From a virus, in the IMG/VR virus record IMGVR_UViG_3300045775_000006, positions 1 through 50,261 of that record: a DNA stretch of 50,261 bases. One strand, given 5' to 3'. The translations under genes were made by a program, and so were the position numbers. The notes below the pieces were generated by a model that had not been told where the DNA came from, did not search any database, and saw nothing but the letters and a program-made list of their open reading frames with translations. Below are positions 39,900 through 45,365 of this stretch, piece after piece; position 1 is the first letter of the stretch, and every line of letters begins with the position of its first letter.

Positions 39900-40288
39900 T
39901 GGACCTGGAGCTGTCCCGTTGGGATAAGTGCCGTTCCACGGAGATACATCGCAAGAAGCTGGCTGGTAAGGTGATGGGCGCGGATACGCCGCAGTACAGG
40001 GTCAGGTTGCAGGGCTGGATCGCTCGTGGCTTGCCGCTCCCAACTCGCGTTGAACCCACTGAGTGTGAGTTGTGCCATGAGCCATTCGGAAGACACGGAT
40101 CGCAGCTGGATCACTGTCACTCTACCGGCACATTTCGGGGGTGGCTGTGCAAGGGTTGCAACACCGGACTGGGGCTGCTGGGAGACGATCTGGAGTCCAT
40201 AAAGTTGGCGCTCGCGTACCTGCGCAGACACCAAATTGAGACGCGCGTCAAAGAATCTGAACCATCGGAGTCAATCGGTCATGACTAG
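39899..40288 (+). CDS. Recombination endonuclease VII-like protein
   Basis: 129 residues from the ATG at 39899. CELC (56-59), QLDHCHSTGTFRGWLC (Asp71-His72 catalytic, His74) and KGCNTGLG (Cys84, Cys87, Asn88) form the HNH/treble-clef layout of phage T4 endonuclease VII. It should resolve branched DNA, clearing junctions before or during packaging. Its place beside the portal and terminase fits that role. A basic N-terminal helix precedes the core. Confidence 0.85.
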   Translation: MDLELSRWDKCRSTEIHRKKLAGKVMGADTPQYRVRLQGWIARGLPLPTRVEPTECELCHEPFGRHGSQLDHCHSTGTFRGWLCKGCNTGLGLLGDDLESIKLALAYLRRHQIETRVKESEPSESIGHD

Positions 40289-40751
40289 TCTTACCAAGCT
40301 CAAGGTTTCTACGATTCTCGATCAAACGCTGGACGAGGCGTTCCCAGCCGTCGACCCAGGCACCGAGCCGTTCGGGTCGCTGGTTCTCCTGCAGATCAAG
40401 GCTGCGGCCACCAAGACCAAGGGCGGGCTGATCCTCAGCGACAACACCATCGAGACCGAGGCCGACAACACGAAGGTCGCCAAGGTGCTCGCATGCGGGC
40501 CGCTGGCGTTCCACGACCGCGCGACCAAGACCCCGTGGCCCGAAGGCGCCTGGTGCCAGCCCGGTGAGTTCGTCCGCATCGGCCTGTACGGTGGCGACCG
40601 CTGGCGCGTCTGCTACGACACGGTCAAGGTCAAGGACCGCGACGGCCGCGTGATCCGCGAGCAGAAGGTCTACGCCGAGTTTGCGCTCCTCGAAGACCTG
40701 GTGCTCAAGGGCCGCGTGAAGGACCCGCTGGCAGCCCTGGCGTTCATCTGA
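40281..40751 (+). CDS. GroES-like co-chaperonin
   Basis: 156 residues from the ATG at 40281. PFGSLVLLQIKAAATKTKGGLILSD has the GroES opening strand and mobile-loop pattern (V.........K..GGI.L.D). It continues with AKVLACGP (family 'G.V.A.G.G'), a PGEFVRIG strand and AEFALLEDLVLKGRV at the end ('....i....DILA'). It is longer than bacterial GroES (about 97), with an insertion around 85-130. It sits next to the head genes, so it probably works with host GroEL to fold capsid proteins. Confidence 0.75.
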   Translation: MTSLTKLKVSTILDQTLDEAFPAVDPGTEPFGSLVLLQIKAAATKTKGGLILSDNTIETEADNTKVAKVLACGPLAFHDRATKTPWPEGAWCQPGEFVRIGLYGGDRWRVCYDTVKVKDRDGRVIREQKVYAEFALLEDLVLKGRVKDPLAALAFI

Positions 40752-40924
40752 TGCGCTTCCTCAAGGGTGCTCTGACGTTCGTCGACCGCCTTATGATGCA
40801 TATCTATTGCTGGGTAGCGATCTGCATCCTATACGCGACACTGCGCGACAACCTCATGTTCCATCACGCTGTGTTTAAACAGATCAACATCCTGGTGCAG
40901 GCATGGCAAGGGCTCAAGACGTGA
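40751..40924 (+). CDS. Small membrane protein (57 aa)
   Basis: ATG at 40751 sharing one base with the upstream stop. A central hydrophobic helix (YCWVAICILYATL, about 19-31) is flanked by charged and aromatic segments. A GTTTAAAC site lies at 40873. It overlaps the following gene by 22 nt. Not recognised. Confidence 0.5.
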   Translation: MRFLKGALTFVDRLMMHIYCWVAICILYATLRDNLMFHHAVFKQINILVQAWQGLKT

Positions 40925-41172
40925 TCGACCCGAAGAAGTACCTGGGGATGAACGTGCACGACGCGCTGGCGGCAGCGTCCCGCGTCGACGAGCGCCTCCG
41001 GGTGATGTCGGTAGAGCACATCAAGCACCGTCACAGCGGGGACGACATCGACCCGAACGTGATCCAGGTGTGGGTCAAGGCCGGTGTGATCACCAAGGCG
41101 ATCATGGAGTCGAACACCAATGTCGTGGAACAACCTGATCCCGTGGGCAGTACTGGAGGCGGAAGCACGTGA
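40903..41172 (+). CDS. Hypothetical protein (89 aa)
   Basis: 89 residues starting MARAQDVIDPKKYLGMNVHD; a GTG at 40921 is an alternative start. Helical with a His-containing middle (VEHIKHRHSGDDIDP) and a Gly/Ser/Thr tail. Overlaps both neighbours. Function unknown. Confidence 0.55.
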   Translation: MARAQDVIDPKKYLGMNVHDALAAASRVDERLRVMSVEHIKHRHSGDDIDPNVIQVWVKAGVITKAIMESNTNVVEQPDPVGSTGGGST

Positions 41173-41321
41173 GCGAGAAGAAGCCAGCAAGGCCAAACAG
41201 CCGGTGGGCGCACGGCAAGCGCCGCGAGCTGGACGAGGCGGCCGCAAAGAAGGCCGGGTGGCCGTCGAACCTGCGCGAAGAAAAAGGTTGGCACCGCGGC
41301 GTACGGGTAAGGTATAATTGA
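41169..41321 (+). CDS. Small basic protein (50 aa) before tRNA array
   Basis: GTG at 41169 in a GTGA overlap; VSEKKPARPNSRWAHGKRRE, very basic and Trp-containing. Third codon positions are mostly G/C in this frame, unlike the competing frame from 41120 (65 codons). The TATAAT at 41313-41318 overlaps its last codons and starts the tRNA transcript. Confidence 0.5.
   Translation: MSEKKPARPNSRWAHGKRRELDEAAAKKAGWPSNLREEKGWHRGVRVRYN
41288..41318 (+). promoter_or_regulatory. Candidate promoter of the tRNA array
   Basis: TATAAT (41313-41318) preceded by TTGGCA (41288-41293) at a long 19-nt spacing. The first tRNA begins 81 nt downstream; the 41322-41398 leader contains no gene that I can see. Confidence 0.55.
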
Positions 41322-41398
41322 CGGTGACGGCTAGCATCCGTTTCTAACTGCTCCACGCGGCCACAACCGCCAACGCTGGGAAGAGCAGCGATCAATCT

Positions 41399-41474
41399 CA
41401 GGAATTAAGTCAGCGGCCAGACAGCCACGCTTGGAACGTGGAAGCCGCAGGTTCGAATCCTGCATTCCTGACCA
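41399..41474 (+). tRNA. tRNA-Pro (TGG)
   Basis: Acceptor CAGGAAT/ATTCCTG, anticodon stem CCACG/CGTGG with loop CTTGGAA, T arm GCAGG-TTCGAAT-CCTGC, encoded CCA. First of the array. Confidence 0.9.
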
Positions 41475-41478
41475 CATT

Positions 41479-41553
41479 GATGCCCTGGCCGAGAGGCTTA
41501 GGCAGCGGCCTGCAAAGCCGCGAACGTCGGTTCGAATCCGACGGGCATCTCCA
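41479..41553 (+). tRNA. tRNA-Cys (GCA)
   Basis: Acceptor GATGCCC/GGGCATC, anticodon stem GCGGC/GCCGC with loop CTGCAAA, T arm GTCGG-TTCGAAT-CCGAC, discriminator T, encoded CCA. Confidence 0.92.
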
Positions 41554-41558
41554 CAATT

Positions 41559-41631
41559 GGGCTGCGAGCAAGGCACTCGCGCATGCCTTGCAAGCAAGCT
41601 GTGCTGGGTGCGAGTCCCAGGCGGTCCACCA
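41559..41631 (+). tRNA. tRNA-Ala (TGC)
   Basis: Acceptor GGGCTGC/GCGGTCC (two wobble pairs), anticodon loop CTTGCAA in a stem with one A-A mismatch, T stem CTGGG/CCCAG, encoded CCA. The T loop reads TGCGAGT instead of the usual TTC start. Confidence 0.8.
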
Positions 41632-41636
41632 AATAA

Positions 41637-41710
41637 GCGGGGTTGGTCTAGAGGCTGGGCCTCTGCCTTCCAAGCAGAAGAGGCGGGTTCAAGTCCCGCA
41701 CTCCGCTCCA
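41637..41710 (+). tRNA. tRNA-Gly (TCC)
   Basis: Acceptor GCGGGGT/ACTCCGC, anticodon stem TCTGC/GCAGA with loop CTTCCAA, T arm GCGGG-TTCAAGT-CCCGC, encoded CCA. Confidence 0.92.
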
Positions 41711-41717
41711 CGATTAC

Positions 41718-41789
41718 GCTTCCACACCAGGGGTGGAGCAGCACTGTCGATGCTGTGAGCGGCGGGTTCGAGTCCCGCTGGGAGCGCCA
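41718..41789 (+). tRNA. tRNA-Asp (GTC)
   Basis: Acceptor GCTTCCA/TGGGAGC, anticodon stem CAGCA/TGCTG with loop CTGTCGA, T arm GCGGG-TTCGAGT-CCCGC, discriminator G, encoded CCA. The D arm is short (CC-AGGGGT-GG). Confidence 0.85.
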
Positions 41790-41794
41790 CCAAT

Positions 41795-41871
41795 GCCTTC
41801 GTGACCGGAACTGGACACGGCGTGGTTTTCTAGTCCACGATATGCAGGTTCGAATCCTGTCGAGGGCTCCA
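41795..41871 (+). tRNA. tRNA-Arg (TCT)
   Basis: Acceptor GCCTTCG/CGAGGGC, T arm GCAGG-TTCGAAT-CCTGT, encoded CCA. The anticodon arm is GTGGT-TTTCTAG-TCCAC, which puts TCT at the anticodon and A at 37, as expected for AGA readers. Shifting the loop by one would give CTA (amber), but the variable loop then becomes abnormal. Confidence 0.78.
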
Positions 41872-41872
41872 A

Positions 41873-41902
41873 TTGACACGGTAACATCGGCGATGTTATT
41901 GT
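41873..41902 (+). promoter_or_regulatory. Possible internal promoter in tRNA array
   Basis: TTGACA (41873-41878) with TATTGT (41897-41902) 18 nt downstream, in the 52-nt spacer before tRNA-His. A TAACATC-GGC-GATGTTA hairpin overlaps it. Confidence 0.4.
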
Positions 41903-41923
41903 GCGCGGCTTGAGTCATTCGGA

Positions 41924-41999
41924 GTGGCTGTACCCAAGTAGTTAAGGGAGGACGCTGTGACCGTCCGACGCATGGGTGCAAATCCCATCAGTCACCCCA
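41924..41999 (+). tRNA. tRNA-His (GTG)
   Basis: Acceptor GTGGCTG/CAGTCAC, anticodon stem GGACG/CGTCC with loop CTGTGAC, T arm ATGGG-TGCAAAT-CCCAT, discriminator C as in bacterial tRNA-His, encoded CCA. The base before position 1 is A, not the usual G. Confidence 0.88.
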
Positions 42000-42002
42000 A
42001 AT

Positions 42003-42077
42003 GGCTCGCTAGCTGAGATGGATTAGCGGCTCCCTGAAAAGGAGCAGAGCGAGGCTCGATACCTCGGAGAGCCACCA
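42003..42077 (+). tRNA. tRNA-Phe (GAA)
   Basis: Acceptor GGCTCGC/GAGAGCC with one mismatch, anticodon stem GCTCC/GGAGC with loop CTGAAAA, T stem CGAGG/CCTCG, encoded CCA. T loop CTCGATA is unusual. Confidence 0.85.
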
Positions 42078-42086
42078 AGTTTAAAC

Positions 42087-42157
42087 GGCCCACGCGCAGA
42101 GCGCAGCGAGATTTTACACGTCACGCGGGCGAGGTTTGAGTCCTCGGTGAGCCACCA
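42087..42157 (+). tRNA. tRNA-Val (TAC), degenerate
   Basis: Acceptor GGCCCAC/GTGAGCC (one mismatch), T arm CGAGG-TTTGAGT-CCTCG and encoded CCA are clear. The anticodon arm GAGAT-TTTACAC-GTCAC gives TAC with one A-A mismatch. The D arm is only about 12 nt with a 2-bp stem, so folding may depend on the T arm. A GTTTAAAC octamer lies directly upstream. Confidence 0.6.
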
Positions 42158-42166
42158 AAGTTTTAC

Positions 42167-42244
42167 TGGCACTTAGCGTTCATGGCGAGTGCGCCGCACT
42201 GTTAATGCGGAATGAGCCTGGTTCGATCCCAGGAGTGCCAGCCA
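42167..42244 (+). tRNA. tRNA-Asn (GTT)
   Basis: Acceptor TGGCACT/AGTGCCA, anticodon stem CCGCA/TGCGG with loop CTGTTAA, T arm CCTGG-TTCGATC-CCAGG, discriminator G, encoded CCA. Confidence 0.92.
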
Positions 42245-42250
42245 ATTTAT

Positions 42251-42327
42251 GCCCTTGTAGCTCCAACGGCAGAGCAGCCGCCTTGTAAGCGGACGGATGC
42301 GGGTTCAAATCCATGCCTAGGGCACCA
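42251..42327 (+). tRNA. tRNA-Thr (TGT), odd T arm
   Basis: Acceptor GCCCTTG/CTAGGGC (one mismatch), D stem GCTC/GAGC, anticodon stem CCGC/GCGG with loop CTTGTAA, encoded CCA. The T arm GCGGG-TTCAAATC-CATGC needs an 8-nt loop and has a G-A mismatch. Confidence 0.8.
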
Positions 42328-42332
42328 TGTTT

Positions 42333-42408
42333 GGCGGGTTATTTCAGCAGCAGAATACTGGCCTCATAAGCCAAGTGGTCACAGGTGCAAGTCCTGTACC
42401 CGCTACCA
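42333..42408 (+). tRNA. tRNA-Met (CAT), elongator or Ile2
   Basis: Acceptor GGCGGGT/ACCCGCT, anticodon stem TGGC/GCCA with loop CTCATAA, T arm ACAGG-TGCAAGT-CCTGT, encoded CCA. It lacks the initiator signature (unpaired 1-72, three G-C pairs in the anticodon stem). CAT could be elongator Met or lysidine-modified Ile. Confidence 0.85.
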
Positions 42409-42415
42409 AGATTAT

Positions 42416-42489
42416 TCACGGTTCGTCTAATGGCAGGACAGCAGCCTCTGAAGCTGCCCATGGTGGTTCGAGTCCATCACTGTGAACCA
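42416..42489 (+). tRNA. tRNA-Gln (CTG)
   Basis: Acceptor TCACGGT/ACTGTGA, anticodon stem GCAGC/GCTGC with loop CTCTGAA, T arm GGTGG-TTCGAGT-CCATC, encoded CCA. Close relative of the next gene, suggesting duplication. Confidence 0.92.
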
Positions 42490-42495
42490 ATTTAT

Positions 42496-42569
42496 TCACT
42501 GATCGTCTAACGGCAGGACAGCTGGCTTTGAACCAGCGTGTGGTGGTTCGAGTCCATCTCGGTGATCCA
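42496..42569 (+). tRNA. tRNA-Gln (TTG)
   Basis: Acceptor TCACTGA/TCGGTGA, anticodon stem GCTGG/CCAGC with loop CTTTGAA, T arm similar to the upstream tRNA-Gln(CTG), encoded CCA. D arm and T arm are nearly identical to that gene. Confidence 0.92.
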
Positions 42570-42573
42570 ATTT

Positions 42574-42649
42574 GCGCGGATAGCTCAGTTGGAAGAGCAG
42601 TCGACCGATAATCGACAGGCCGCTGGTTCGAGCCCAGCTCCACGCACCA
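42574..42649 (+). tRNA. tRNA-Ile (GAT) with C33
   Basis: Acceptor GCGCGGA/TCCACGC (one mismatch), D stem GCTC/GAGC, T arm GCTGG-TTCGAGC-CCAGC, encoded CCA. The anticodon arm GTCGA-CCGATAA-TCGAC is perfect and puts C rather than the near-universal T at position 33, before GAT. Confidence 0.85.
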
Positions 42650-42656
42650 AGTATTT

Positions 42657-42732
42657 GCGGATGTCGCATAGAGGCAATTGCGCGACCTTGCCAAGGTCGA
42701 TACCGTGGGTTCGAGTCCCATCGTCCGCTCCA
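42657..42732 (+). tRNA. tRNA-Gly (GCC)
   Basis: Acceptor GCGGATG/CGTCCGC, anticodon stem CGACC/GGTCG with loop TTGCCAA, T arm GTGGG-TTCGAGT-CCCAT, encoded CCA. Confidence 0.92.
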
Positions 42733-42736
42733 ATTT

Positions 42737-42820
42737 GCGCTGCTGGTGGAACGGCAGACACACCGCGCTTAGAACGCGGCGCCTTCGGGCATGAGGGTTC
42801 AAGTCCTTCGCGGCGCACCA
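42737..42820 (+). tRNA. tRNA-Leu (TAG)
   Basis: Class II with a variable arm built around GCC-TTC-GGGC. Acceptor GCGCTGC/GCGGCGC, anticodon stem CCGCG/CGCGG with loop CTTAGAA, T arm GAGGG-TTCAAGT-CCTTC, discriminator A, encoded CCA. Confidence 0.92.
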
Positions 42821-42826
42821 AGATAC

Positions 42827-42897
42827 GAGGCGGTCCTTCAGGAAGGTCCCGGTCTCCAAAACCGATAAAGGGGGTTCGACTCCCTCCTGCTTCGCCA
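42827..42897 (+). tRNA. tRNA-Trp (CCA)
   Basis: Acceptor GAGGCGG/CTGCTTC with wobble pairs, anticodon stem CGGT/ACCG with loop CTCCAAA, T arm GGGGG-TTCGACT-CCCTC, discriminator G, encoded CCA. Confidence 0.88.
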
Positions 42898-42902
42898 ACC
42901 AT

Positions 42903-42994
42903 GGATGTTTGGGTGAGTGGCTCAAACCAGCTGTTTGCTAAACAGCCCGCGGCGTAACTGCCGTGCGAAGGTTCGAATCCTTCAGCATCCGCCA
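42903..42994 (+). tRNA. tRNA-Ser (GCT)
   Basis: Class II, long variable arm. Acceptor GGATGTT/AGCATCC, anticodon stem GCTGT/ACAGC with loop TTGCTAA, T arm GAAGG-TTCGAAT-CCTTC, discriminator G, encoded CCA. Confidence 0.92.
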
Positions 42995-42999
42995 ACAAC

Positions 43000-43072
43000 G
43001 CCTCGTCCGTCGGACGCGGAGCAGACGCTACGAACGACTGCGAGGTAGGTTCGAATCCTACACGGGGCACCA
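43000..43072 (+). tRNA. tRNA-Arg (ACG)
   Basis: Acceptor GCCTCGT/ACGGGGC, anticodon arm AGACG-CTACGAA-CGACT with one A-A mismatch, T arm GTAGG-TTCGAAT-CCTAC, encoded CCA. ACG needs host TadA to make inosine. Confidence 0.85.
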
Positions 43073-43076
43073 ACAT

Positions 43077-43151
43077 GAATCGTTGGGTTTCTGGTGAGAC
43101 CCGCAGGCTTTCAACCTGCAGAGATGGGTTCGATCCCCATACGATTCTCCA
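43077..43151 (+). tRNA. tRNA-Glu (TTC)
   Basis: Acceptor GAATCGT/ACGATTC, anticodon stem GCAGG/CCTGC with loop CTTTCAA, T arm ATGGG-TTCGATC-CCCAT, encoded CCA. Confidence 0.92.
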
Positions 43152-43155
43152 ACAT

Positions 43156-43244
43156 GGGCTCGTCGCCAAGAGGCCGACGGCACCCGGCTCTTAACCGGAT
43201 GAGCGCAAGCTCCACCGCTGGTTCGACTCCAGCCGGGCCCACCA
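43156..43244 (+). tRNA. tRNA-Lys (CTT) with class II-like variable arm
   Basis: Acceptor GGGCTCG/CGGGCCC, anticodon stem CCGG/CCGG with loop CTCTTAA (CTT), T arm GCTGG-TTCGACT-CCAGC, discriminator A, encoded CCA. Between anticodon and T arms are 17 nt including a perfect GAGC-GCAA-GCTC hairpin. Bacterial tRNA-Lys is normally class I. Confidence 0.8.
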
Positions 43245-43307
43245 CCGCGTATAACCGCAGCGCCCTGCAACCGAGGCGTGGCGACAAAAATTTCGGTTAT
43301 CTATTTC

Positions 43308-43383
43308 GGGGTCGTAACTCAGCTGGATAGAGTCACGCCTTTTAAGCGCAGAGATGTAGGTTCGATTCCTACCGGCCCCACCA
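43308..43383 (+). tRNA. tRNA-Lys (TTT)
   Basis: Acceptor GGGGTCG/CGGCCCC, D stem ACTC/GAGT, anticodon loop CTTTTAA in a weak stem (CGC/GCG only), T arm GTAGG-TTCGATT-CCTAC, encoded CCA. The 63-nt spacer upstream shows no further tRNA. Confidence 0.88.
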
Positions 43384-43406
43384 ATTTGATGTTGTACAAT
43401 ACACGA

Positions 43407-43495
43407 GGATGGTGCCGCTAGGTTGGCTGGCAACTGGCTTCGAAACCCAGGGTACGCTCAACGGTGTAAGGGTTCGACTCCTTCACCATCCGCCA
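43407..43495 (+). tRNA. tRNA-Ser (CGA)
   Basis: Class II. Acceptor GGATGGT/ACCATCC, anticodon stem CTGG/CCAG with loop region TTCGAAA (CGA), long variable arm, T stem AAGGG/CCTTC, discriminator G, encoded CCA. Confidence 0.85.
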
Positions 43496-43499
43496 ATTC

Positions 43500-43585
43500 G
43501 GGTTGATAAACGTCTACGGAGAACGCCCCGGCTGTAAACCGGGTGTCTCGCGACTCGCTAGGTTCGACTCCTAGTCAGCCCACCA
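43500..43585 (+). tRNA. tRNA-Tyr (GTA)
   Basis: Class II. Acceptor GGGTTGA/TCAGCCC, anticodon stem CCCGG/CCGGG with loop CTGTAAA, T arm CTAGG-TTCGACT-CCTAG, discriminator A, encoded CCA. Last of the array. Confidence 0.92.
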
Positions 43586-43617
43586 CTTTGCGGCCCAGAC
43601 TGAGACCGTAGGTTCTT

Positions 43618-43687
43618 CTGCTTCTCCAAAAAGCAGTACTCCACATGCTGCCCATATTGGGCACGACGATACCCTCGCAGGGTATTT
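43618..43687 (+). promoter_or_regulatory. Three small hairpins between tRNA array and head genes
   Basis: CTGCTT/AAGCAG (43618-43636), TGCCCA-TAT-TGGGCA (43649-43663) and ATACCC-TCGCA-GGGTAT (43669-43685, then TT) are perfect 6-bp stems in series. They may act in termination, processing of the tRNA transcript or as operators. No T-run is present, so strong termination is unlikely. Confidence 0.45.
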
Positions 43688-43709
43688 GACTGCAACCAGG
43701 AAGACTCTC

Positions 43710-44732
43710 ATGCCGAAGCTCGGACACGAAGACGATGGCGATCAGGACCAGGATCAATCAGTAGCCCTTGAGGGTAACGCCGAAGCACGGCAGAATGACC
43801 CCGATGCACCCAACGAAGAAAACGAAGACCAGGTTGTCGTCGTCGCAGAAGAAGGCGACCGTCGCCTCAACGCGGACGCTACTGATTCTGATCAAGATGA
43901 TGATGGTGACGCAGGGGCCAACCGCGGTCGCAAGCGTGAGACGGCACGTGAACGCCGCGAGAGAGCACGGCTTGCCAAGGAACGCGACAAGCTTGAAATT
44001 GATCTGCTGCGTCGGACCACAGCCAAGCAGGACGCCCGCCTCCAGGAGCTAGAACGCTCACTTACTGTGACACGCGTCACAGACTTGGATTCTCGCCTGG
44101 CGACGGAGCTTGCGACCGCCGACCAGATGGACAAGGTGTTCGGCGCCGCGATCACTGCCAAGAACGGTGACGACGCGCGCCGCGCCGCGCAACTGCGCGA
44201 TGAGGCCAAGCAGCGCGCCTGGAACATCCACAACGAGAAGCAGGCCATCCTCCAGCAGGCCAACCAGCGCGACAATGCGCCGCAGGCCGTCCCCTACCAG
44301 GCCAAGGCCATTGACTTCCTGAAGGACAAGCAATGGTACAATCCACAGGCAGGCGATGAGGACTCTCTCGTGGTCGAGGCCCTGGACAAGGCGCTCTCGA
44401 AGCAGATGAACCCCAACGACCCCAACTACTGGGACACCCTGGACAAGAAGGTTCGAGCGCGACTGCCTCACCGCTTCCAGCAATCCCAGCGCGACGATAG
44501 CAACGACGACGACGGCGAGGACGACAGCGACCCAGCCCCACGTCAGCAGTCTCGCCGAGGACCCCCGACAGGCGGCTCAAGCCGCGACCGTTCAGGTGGC
44601 AACCCTCGTCAGTACGTTCTCCCGGCCGAGATGGTCTCGGCGATGAAGGAGGCGGGGCACTGGGATGACCCGAAGACACGCCAGCGTGTAGCCAAGCGCT
44701 ACATCGACGGCCTCAAGAACAACCGCGGCTAA
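43710..44732 (+). CDS. Scaffold-like head protein
   Basis: 340 residues from the ATG at 43710 (AGGAAG upstream). The N-terminal 85 residues are strongly acidic, about 85-140 are a basic coiled coil (RETARERRERARLAKERDKL), about 140-205 are helical, and acidic D-runs (DDDGEDDSD) precede a basic C-terminal helix (AKRYIDGLKN). Acidic helical proteins with a basic C-terminal capsid-binding helix, encoded between portal and capsid, are typical scaffolds. Assignment is by composition and place. The first third uses many A/T-ending codons. Confidence 0.65.
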   Translation: MPKLGHEDDGDQDQDQSVALEGNAEARQNDPDAPNEENEDQVVVVAEEGDRRLNADATDSDQDDDGDAGANRGRKRETARERRERARLAKERDKLEIDLLRRTTAKQDARLQELERSLTVTRVTDLDSRLATELATADQMDKVFGAAITAKNGDDARRAAQLRDEAKQRAWNIHNEKQAILQQANQRDNAPQAVPYQAKAIDFLKDKQWYNPQAGDEDSLVVEALDKALSKQMNPNDPNYWDTLDKKVRARLPHRFQQSQRDDSNDDDGEDDSDPAPRQQSRRGPPTGGSSRDRSGGNPRQYVLPAEMVSAMKEAGHWDDPKTRQRVAKRYIDGLKNNRG

Positions 44733-44751
44733 CCTTTAGGAGTCAGCCACA

Positions 44752-45303
44752 ATGACCGATGCAAGACTTTCCAAGCAGACCGTTTCGCGCAGACCGAGTC
44801 GAGCCGCCCAGAATCGGGCAGTTACTCAGAACCGCAATCAGACGGACGCTGATCGACTGGAGCTTTTCCGGATGGCGCACGCGCAAGCTGCACTGCCGGA
44901 CCTCCCACCGATCCCAGGTTTCCACGTTTGCTGGCTTACCAGCACGAACAGCAAGGACTCTCTAGCCTTCCGCCGTCGACTCGGATACGAGCCGATCAAG
45001 CCGGAAGAACTGGTGGGGTTCGGAGAGTTCGCTGTTGGACAAGGCGGCACTGTTGATGGACTGGTTCACGTGAACGAGATGGTGGCCTTCAAGCTGCCGC
45101 TCGACATCTACAACCAGTACATGCAAGAGAATCACCACTACGCGCCTGCTCGCGAAGACGAAAAGCTGACCGACGCGGCTCAGCAAGCGAAAGAGCACCT
45201 GCAGCGCAAGACTGGTAAGGACGTCGAAGTCGGGGAAGGGGTCGAAATGCTCGAAACAATGGCCTCCATCCAGGCTCCCGATTTCACAGCTGGAGAGCAG
45301 TAG
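44752..45303 (+). CDS. Head-region protein (183 aa)
   Basis: ATG at 44752 with AGGAGT upstream. The N-terminus is basic and Ser/Arg/Gln-rich (SKQTVSRRPSRAAQNRAVTQ). The middle is compact (GFHVCWLTSTNSKDSLAFRR ... GYEPIKPEELVGFGE) and the C-terminus helical and acidic. It lies between scaffold and head proteins, and similar genes are found there in related podoviruses. Role unknown. Confidence 0.65.
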   Translation: MTDARLSKQTVSRRPSRAAQNRAVTQNRNQTDADRLELFRMAHAQAALPDLPPIPGFHVCWLTSTNSKDSLAFRRRLGYEPIKPEELVGFGEFAVGQGGTVDGLVHVNEMVAFKLPLDIYNQYMQENHHYAPAREDEKLTDAAQQAKEHLQRKTGKDVEVGEGVEMLETMASIQAPDFTAGEQ

Positions 45304-45365
45304 CTCTCGCTGAAGCCGGGTTCCGGGGTGGGGATTCAACCCTGCTCATTTTGTAGGAACCAAAC

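Noticed and set aside
41120-41317. 65-codon frame overlapping 41169-41321
   Set aside because: Its third codon positions are mixed and the overlapping 41169 frame has better codon use and a GTGA coupling to the previous gene.
41795-41871. Amber-suppressor reading (CTA) of this tRNA
   Set aside because: The stem fits better with TCT at the anticodon, A37 and a 5-nt variable loop; the CTA register leaves a poor stem.
41431-41913. ORFs across the tRNA array
   Set aside because: They follow tRNA structure, not codon use, and repeat phrases such as 'SNPAFLT' that are translations of T arms.
41872-41923. A 26th tRNA in the spacer before tRNA-His
   Set aside because: There is a 7-bp hairpin but no acceptor or T arm.
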